Source: Thermoanaerobaculaceae bacterium (GTDB taxonomy: Bacteria > Acidobacteriota > Thermoanaerobaculia > Thermoanaerobaculales > Thermoanaerobaculaceae). Taken from it: 9,992 nucleotides of DNA. Below, in pieces: positions 6,603 to 9,992 of the stretch. Below the pieces are notes generated by a model. That model was not told the origin of the DNA. It ran no database searches and saw nothing but the letters and a program-made list of their open reading frames with translations. A program made the position numbers and the translations under genes. Every line of letters starts with the position of its first letter. The stretch's first letter is position 1. The DNA is taken from positions 1 to 9,992 of the forward strand of contig JALHTD010000306.1 of the NCBI GenBank assembly GCA_022865555.1, read 5' to 3'.

Positions 6603-9215
6603 GTGATCGGCGAGACTTTCTCTCACTACACGGTCCTCGAGCGGCTGGGTGGCGGCGGCATGGGGGTCGTGTACAAGGCCGAGGATATCCGGCTCAAGCG
6701 CTTCGTCGCGCTCAAGTTCCTGCCGCCCGAGCTGACCCGCGACGCGGCGGCCAAGGGGCGTTTCGAGCAGGAAGCGCGGACCGCGAGCGCCCTCGACCAC
6801 CCCAACGTCTGCACGATCCACGAGATCGACGAGACCGCCGACGGCCAGGTCTTCATCTGCATGGCCTACTACGACGGCGAGAGCCTCAGGAGCCGGCTGG
6901 CTCGCGGCCCGCTGAGCATCGACGACACCCTCACCATCGCCATCCAGACGGCCGAGGGGCTGGCCCAGGCGCACGAGCACGGGATCGTCCACCGCGACAT
7001 CAAGCCTGCAAACGTGATGCTGACCAGGGACGGCGTCCCCAAGATCGTGGACTTCGGCATCGCCACCCTGGTCGGCAGGGCGCGAGCCGGCGACACCGGC
7101 GAGATCGCAGGCACGGTCTCGTACATGTCCCCCGAGCAGGCGCGCGGGGACGTGCTCGACCAGCGCACCGACATCTGGTCGCTCGGGGTCACCTTGTACG
7201 AGATGCTGACCGGCCGCCTCCCCTTCGTGGCGGATGGCGAACGCCTGGTCCTCGAAGCGATTGCGGACGGCGACTTCCTGCCCGTCGAGAGCGTGCGGAC
7301 GGGGGTTCCGCCCCAGCTCGCGGCGATCGTCGCGAAGTGCCTGCGCAAGCGCCCCGACGAGCGCTACCAGCGCGCCCGCGACCTGATCGCCGACGTGAAG
7401 AGCGTGCGACGTGCCCTGACGTCGGCCACCGTCTCGACGCTTCCGGGGGCGCCCCCGATCTCGTCGGTGCGCCGCCGGCTGCGCCCGGCGATCACGTTAC
7501 CGGTCGGTGCCGCCATGGTTGCGCTGGTGCTGCTTGCGGCCGTGCCCGCGGCCCGCAATGCACTCAGGGCGCTCCTGAACATTCGGGCGGTCCCCGACCA
7601 ACAGCACATGGCGGTCCTCCCGTTCACGAACGTGGGCGAAGACCCCGCGAACCGCGCTTTCTGCGACGGCCTCACCGAGATCCTGACCAGCACCCTCACC
7701 CAATTCGAGCGGTTCCAGGGCGAGCTCTGGGTCGTGCCGGCGACCGAGGTTCGCACCCGCGAGGTCAAGAGCGCCAGCGATGCCCGGAAGGTCTTCAACG
7801 TCAATCTCGTCTTCACCGGCGGCGTGCAGCGCGAGGGCGACCGGGTCCGCCTCGCTCTCAACCTGGTGGACACGGAGAACCTGCGGCAGCTCCGGTCGAA
7901 GGTCATAGAGGGCACCCCGGCGGACCTCACGTCGCTGGAGGATCGGGTCGTGGCTGCGATGGCCGAGATGCTCGACGTGCAGCTCAAGCCCGACGAGAAG
8001 AAGGAGCTCACCGCCGGGGGCACGACGGTGCCGGCGGCCTACGACCTCTACGTCCAAGCCCGCGGTGCTCTCGGGAGCTACCAGGGCGAGCGCGACCCGC
8101 AAAAGGCTGCCGAGCTTTTCAAACAGGCGATCGCCCTCGACCCCGCGTTTGCCCTCGCCCATGCGGGCCTCTCCAACGCCTACCTCGAGCTCTTCTTCTG
8201 GAAGAAGGACCCGCGCCTGGTCGACGAGGCAGTTGCGAGCGCGCGACGTGCCGCCGAGCTAAACGACCGTCTCGCGGAGGTCCACGTCACTCTGGGCGAA
8301 ATCTACAGGACGACCGGCAAGTACGAAGATGCCGTTCGCGAGTTCGAGCGCGCGCTGGAGCTCGATCCGAGAAGCAGCGGCGCTTTCGGCGGAATGGCGC
8401 GAGCGCTCGATGCGCTCGGCAAGGCCGAGGATGCGGAGGCGACCTACAAGCGAACGATCGCGCTCAGGCCGGGCTACTGGCTTACCCAAAACAGATTGGG
8501 CAACTTCTATGCGGCCCACGGCCGCTACGACGACGCCGAAAAGCAGCTCCAAGAGGTGATTGCGCTCACGCCCGAGAACGTCTGGGGCTACAACAACCTC
8601 GGTGCCCTCTACTTCACGCTCGGGCGCTACGGCAAGGCGCGCGAGATGTTCGAACGGGCGGTCTCGATTCAACCGTCGTACATGCTCTATTCCAACCTCG
8701 GAACCCTCGCCTTCATCCAGCGGAATTGGGCCGAGGCGGTCGCCAAGTTCGAGCAGGCCCGCGCCCTCGACGACAAGGACTACGTCCTGTGGGGCAACCT
8801 CGGCATCGCCTACCACTGGCTGGGCGGGCACGAGGAGCAGTCGAGAGAGACTCTCACGAAGGCCATCGCGCTCGCCGAACAGCAGCTCACCGTCAACCCC
8901 CGGGATACCACGGTGTTGGCCGACCTGGCCGGCTACCACGCCCTGGTCGGCGAGAAGGACAAAGCGGTGAGCTACGTTCGAAGGGTCGAGGCTGACGGCC
9001 GGAAGAGGCCGGACCTTGCCCTGCAGATCGCCGACGTTTACGCCGACCTTGGCCAGCCGGATACGGCAATCAAGTGGATCGGGACGGGCCTCGAGCTAGG
9101 CTATCCTCCGGCGCAGTTGTCCAACCTGCCCGCGTTGTATGGCCTGGTCAAGGACCCGCGAGTGCAGAAGTTGCTGCAGACCCACAGCGCACCGAATCGG
9201 CAACAGGGGAAGTGA
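6603..9215 (+). CDS. Receptor-like Ser/Thr kinase with TolB-like domain and TPR tail
   Basis: A transmembrane signalling kinase of 870 residues. The kinase domain is at about 8-272: Gly-rich loop GGGGMG (16-21), Lys38 in VALKFL, Glu57, HRDIKPAN (130-137, catalytic Asp132), DFG (150-152) and SPEQA (176-180). All catalytic residues are present. One hydrophobic helix (about 295-315) follows. Then comes a TolB-like alpha/beta domain starting MAVLPFTNVGEDP (336-348) and running to about 455. Eight or nine tetratricopeptide repeats (about 502-836) follow, the clearest being LGEIYRTTGKYEDAVREFER (564-583) and NLGALYFTLGRYGKAREMFE (665-684). With one helix, the TolB-like and TPR part should lie outside the cytoplasm as sensor or protein scaffold. 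The GTG start is supported by GGAG (6593-6596) 6 nt upstream. The gene begins a plus-strand operon with two small genes. Its ligand and substrates are unknown. Confidence 0.95.
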   Translation: MIGETFSHYTVLERLGGGGMGVVYKAEDIRLKRFVALKFLPPELTRDAAAKGRFEQEARTASALDHPNVCTIHEIDETADGQVFICMAYYDGESLRSRLARGPLSIDDTLTIAIQTAEGLAQAHEHGIVHRDIKPANVMLTRDGVPKIVDFGIATLVGRARAGDTGEIAGTVSYMSPEQARGDVLDQRTDIWSLGVTLYEMLTGRLPFVADGERLVLEAIADGDFLPVESVRTGVPPQLAAIVAKCLRKRPDERYQRARDLIADVKSVRRALTSATVSTLPGAPPISSVRRRLRPAITLPVGAAMVALVLLAAVPAARNALRALLNIRAVPDQQHMAVLPFTNVGEDPANRAFCDGLTEILTSTLTQFERFQGELWVVPATEVRTREVKSASDARKVFNVNLVFTGGVQREGDRVRLALNLVDTENLRQLRSKVIEGTPADLTSLEDRVVAAMAEMLDVQLKPDEKKELTAGGTTVPAAYDLYVQARGALGSYQGERDPQKAAELFKQAIALDPAFALAHAGLSNAYLELFFWKKDPRLVDEAVASARRAAELNDRLAEVHVTLGEIYRTTGKYEDAVREFERALELDPRSSGAFGGMARALDALGKAEDAEATYKRTIALRPGYWLTQNRLGNFYAAHGRYDDAEKQLQEVIALTPENVWGYNNLGALYFTLGRYGKAREMFERAVSIQPSYMLYSNLGTLAFIQRNWAEAVAKFEQARALDDKDYVLWGNLGIAYHWLGGHEEQSRETLTKAIALAEQQLTVNPRDTTVLADLAGYHALVGEKDKAVSYVRRVEADGRKRPDLALQIADVYADLGQPDTAIKWIGTGLELGYPPAQLSNLPALYGLVKDPRVQKLLQTHSAPNRQQGK

Positions 9216-9246
9216 CCGACAGCGCAAGCGAAAGGGAGGACCACGC

Positions 9247-9573
9247 ATGCCAAACCTCACCGTCGCCATCTTCTGGGATGACGATGACAAAGGAAAGACG
9301 AAGCCCTGGGTGCATCCGGGGCGCCTCGTCATCGACTCGCGTGAGGCCCCGGCCTCCGTCGAGTTTCACTCGTTCGTGGACCAGGACGTCGAGCTCCGCC
9401 TGCCGTCTCCGGCCTTCGACGCGGCACCCAAGGTGCTGCCGGCCGGTGGATCGATCACCGTGCCGATCCTCGACCCGCGAGCCCGCGGCTGCTTCACCTA
9501 CAAGGCCCACCTCGTGCGTGATCACAAGGATGCGCAGGGCGGCTCGATGCCGAAGATGATCATTCTCACGTAA
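9247..9573 (+). CDS. Small beta-rich hypothetical protein A (cupredoxin-like fold possible)
   Basis: I do not recognise a named family. The protein is 108 residues, acidic near the N-terminus (WDDDD at 10-14), with alternating hydrophobic strands and no signal peptide or membrane helix. Strand-like segments include LTVAIFW (4-10), SVEFHSF (37-43), DVELRLP (47-53), SITVPIL (69-75), CFTYKAH (82-88) and the terminal MPKMIIL (101-107). An ending of the kind Y-x-Y/A then S-M-P-K-x-I-I is common in small cupredoxin-like beta sandwiches. A canonical type 1 copper site is not obvious: Cys82, His88, His93 and Met101 exist but with unusual spacing. The ATG at 9247 has a strong GGAGGA Shine-Dalgarno (9235-9240), 6 nt away. 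It starts 31 bp after the kinase stop and is very likely co-transcribed with it. It resembles the next gene product. A longer in-frame ATG at 9139 lies inside the kinase gene and is rejected. Confidence 0.8.
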   Translation: MPNLTVAIFWDDDDKGKTKPWVHPGRLVIDSREAPASVEFHSFVDQDVELRLPSPAFDAAPKVLPAGGSITVPILDPRARGCFTYKAHLVRDHKDAQGGSMPKMIILT

Positions 9574-9608
9574 CGTTGCGGGCAGTCATCGGAGAGAGGA
9601 GAGATGAG

Positions 9609-9992
9609 ATGAGAAAGAAACCGAAGGACGCGACCAAGAAACGGGACAATGACTTCAAGAAGCACGTGATTGTGACCGTCTCCCGCGATCCTACAGACCC
9701 AAACGAATGCAGGATCGAGCCACCGGTGGTGCGGGTCCTTTACGGAGGCACTGTCAAGTTCAGGTCTGGGCTCGGCGGCTTGATAGTCTTTCTCCCAACA
9801 CCGGGCAAGCCATACGTCCCTTTCCGGCCCCTGAAGAAGACGCCGTTCTTCACAGTTGCTTCCAAGGGCAAGGAGCTTTCCGTCCTGAAGCCACGGGCCC
9901 GGAAGCCCGGCAAGCGTGCGTACGTGTACGCCGTTTACTGCAAGAAACTGAAAACCTTCGCGCACGCATCGCTGCCGAAGATCATCGTCGCC
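9609..9992 (+). CDS. Small basic beta-rich hypothetical protein B, 3' end beyond the window
   Basis: Not a family I can name. The 128 visible residues stay open to the right edge. The first 18 residues are highly basic (MRKKPKDATKKRDNDFKK), followed by beta-like segments: HVIVTVSRD (19-27), VVRVLYGG (40-47), TVKFRSG (48-54), LIVFLPTP (58-65), FFTVAS (80-85), ELSVLKPRARK (89-99), AYVYAVYC (104-111) and SLPKIIVA (121-128). The last three align with protein A at its DPRARG, FTYKAH and SMPKMIIL segments, so the pair look like divergent duplicates and the end of the protein is probably near. Cys111 and His119 are eight residues apart, and the usual copper-ligand Met position is Leu122, so a standard cupredoxin metal site is unlikely. 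The ATG at 9609 follows AGGAG (9597-9601) by 7 nt. It begins 35 bp after protein A. The region is visibly less GC-rich, with more AAA/AAG and A- or T-ending codons than its neighbours. Confidence 0.72.
   Translation, partial: MRKKPKDATKKRDNDFKKHVIVTVSRDPTDPNECRIEPPVVRVLYGGTVKFRSGLGGLIVFLPTPGKPYVPFRPLKKTPFFTVASKGKELSVLKPRARKPGKRAYVYAVYCKKLKTFAHASLPKIIVA

Noticed and set aside
6596..8995. 799-codon open frame on the plus strand overlapping the TPR kinase
   Set aside because: Arg/Pro/Gly-rich translation with no motifs. The alternative frame carries every kinase and TPR signature.
9247..9573. Protein A as a blue copper protein
   Set aside because: The Cys-His-Met arrangement does not follow the cupredoxin ligand spacing, and no convincing first His ligand is visible. 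Only the fold type is suggested.
9522..9965. 147-codon minus-strand frame opposite protein B
   Set aside because: It overlaps the end of protein A and has no support. The plus frame has a well-placed Shine-Dalgarno, similarity to protein A and G/C-ending codons.

Overview
The window is GC-rich bacterial DNA (about two thirds G+C, strong G/C preference at third codon positions) and densely coding. Hanks-type kinases carrying a membrane helix, a TolB-like domain and a TPR tail, together with the 'VALKFLPPEL'-type kinase N-lobe, are typical of Acidobacteriota and some other soil or sediment phyla. That placement is an inference from gene style, not a marker-gene result. I see no rRNA, tRNA, CRISPR array, insertion sequence or attachment site.

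Left part, all on the minus strand, in transcription order from about 6444 down to 1: (i) a 721-residue membrane protein with a spermidine-synthase-like Rossmann domain between two hydrophobic halves; (ii) free methionine-(R)-sulfoxide reductase (GAF fold, all three family cysteines present); (iii) a membrane-anchored alpha/beta hydrolase of the Bem46/ABHD13 type; (iv) acetyl-CoA synthetase; (v) the N-terminal 266 residues of a serine/threonine protein kinase that runs off the left edge. Genes i-iii are closely packed and probably co-transcribed. acs has its own 143-bp leader with a 9-bp hairpin. The kinase at 798 has a candidate promoter so close to its ATG that the mRNA would be nearly leaderless, and a 7-bp inverted repeat brackets its -10 box.

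Right part, on the plus strand, divergent from the left block across a 158-bp intergenic region: a good sigma70-type promoter (TTGACA, 17 bp, GATAAG) feeds an 870-residue receptor-like kinase (kinase, one TM helix, TolB-like domain, about eight or nine TPRs). It is followed after 31 bp and then 35 bp by two small unrecognised genes, each with a strong Shine-Dalgarno. The second runs off the right edge. The two small proteins resemble each other in their C-terminal halves (a shared PRAR motif, an aromatic strand and an S-M/L-P-K-M/I-I ending). They look like divergent paralogues with a beta-sandwich, perhaps cupredoxin-like, fold.

How they may work together: the left block combines acetate activation, repair of oxidised methionine and envelope-associated enzymes. 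The right block looks like a signalling unit in which a transmembrane kinase with an extracytoplasmic TPR scaffold is co-expressed with a pair of small beta-rich proteins. This right block is the best candidate for something undescribed in the window.
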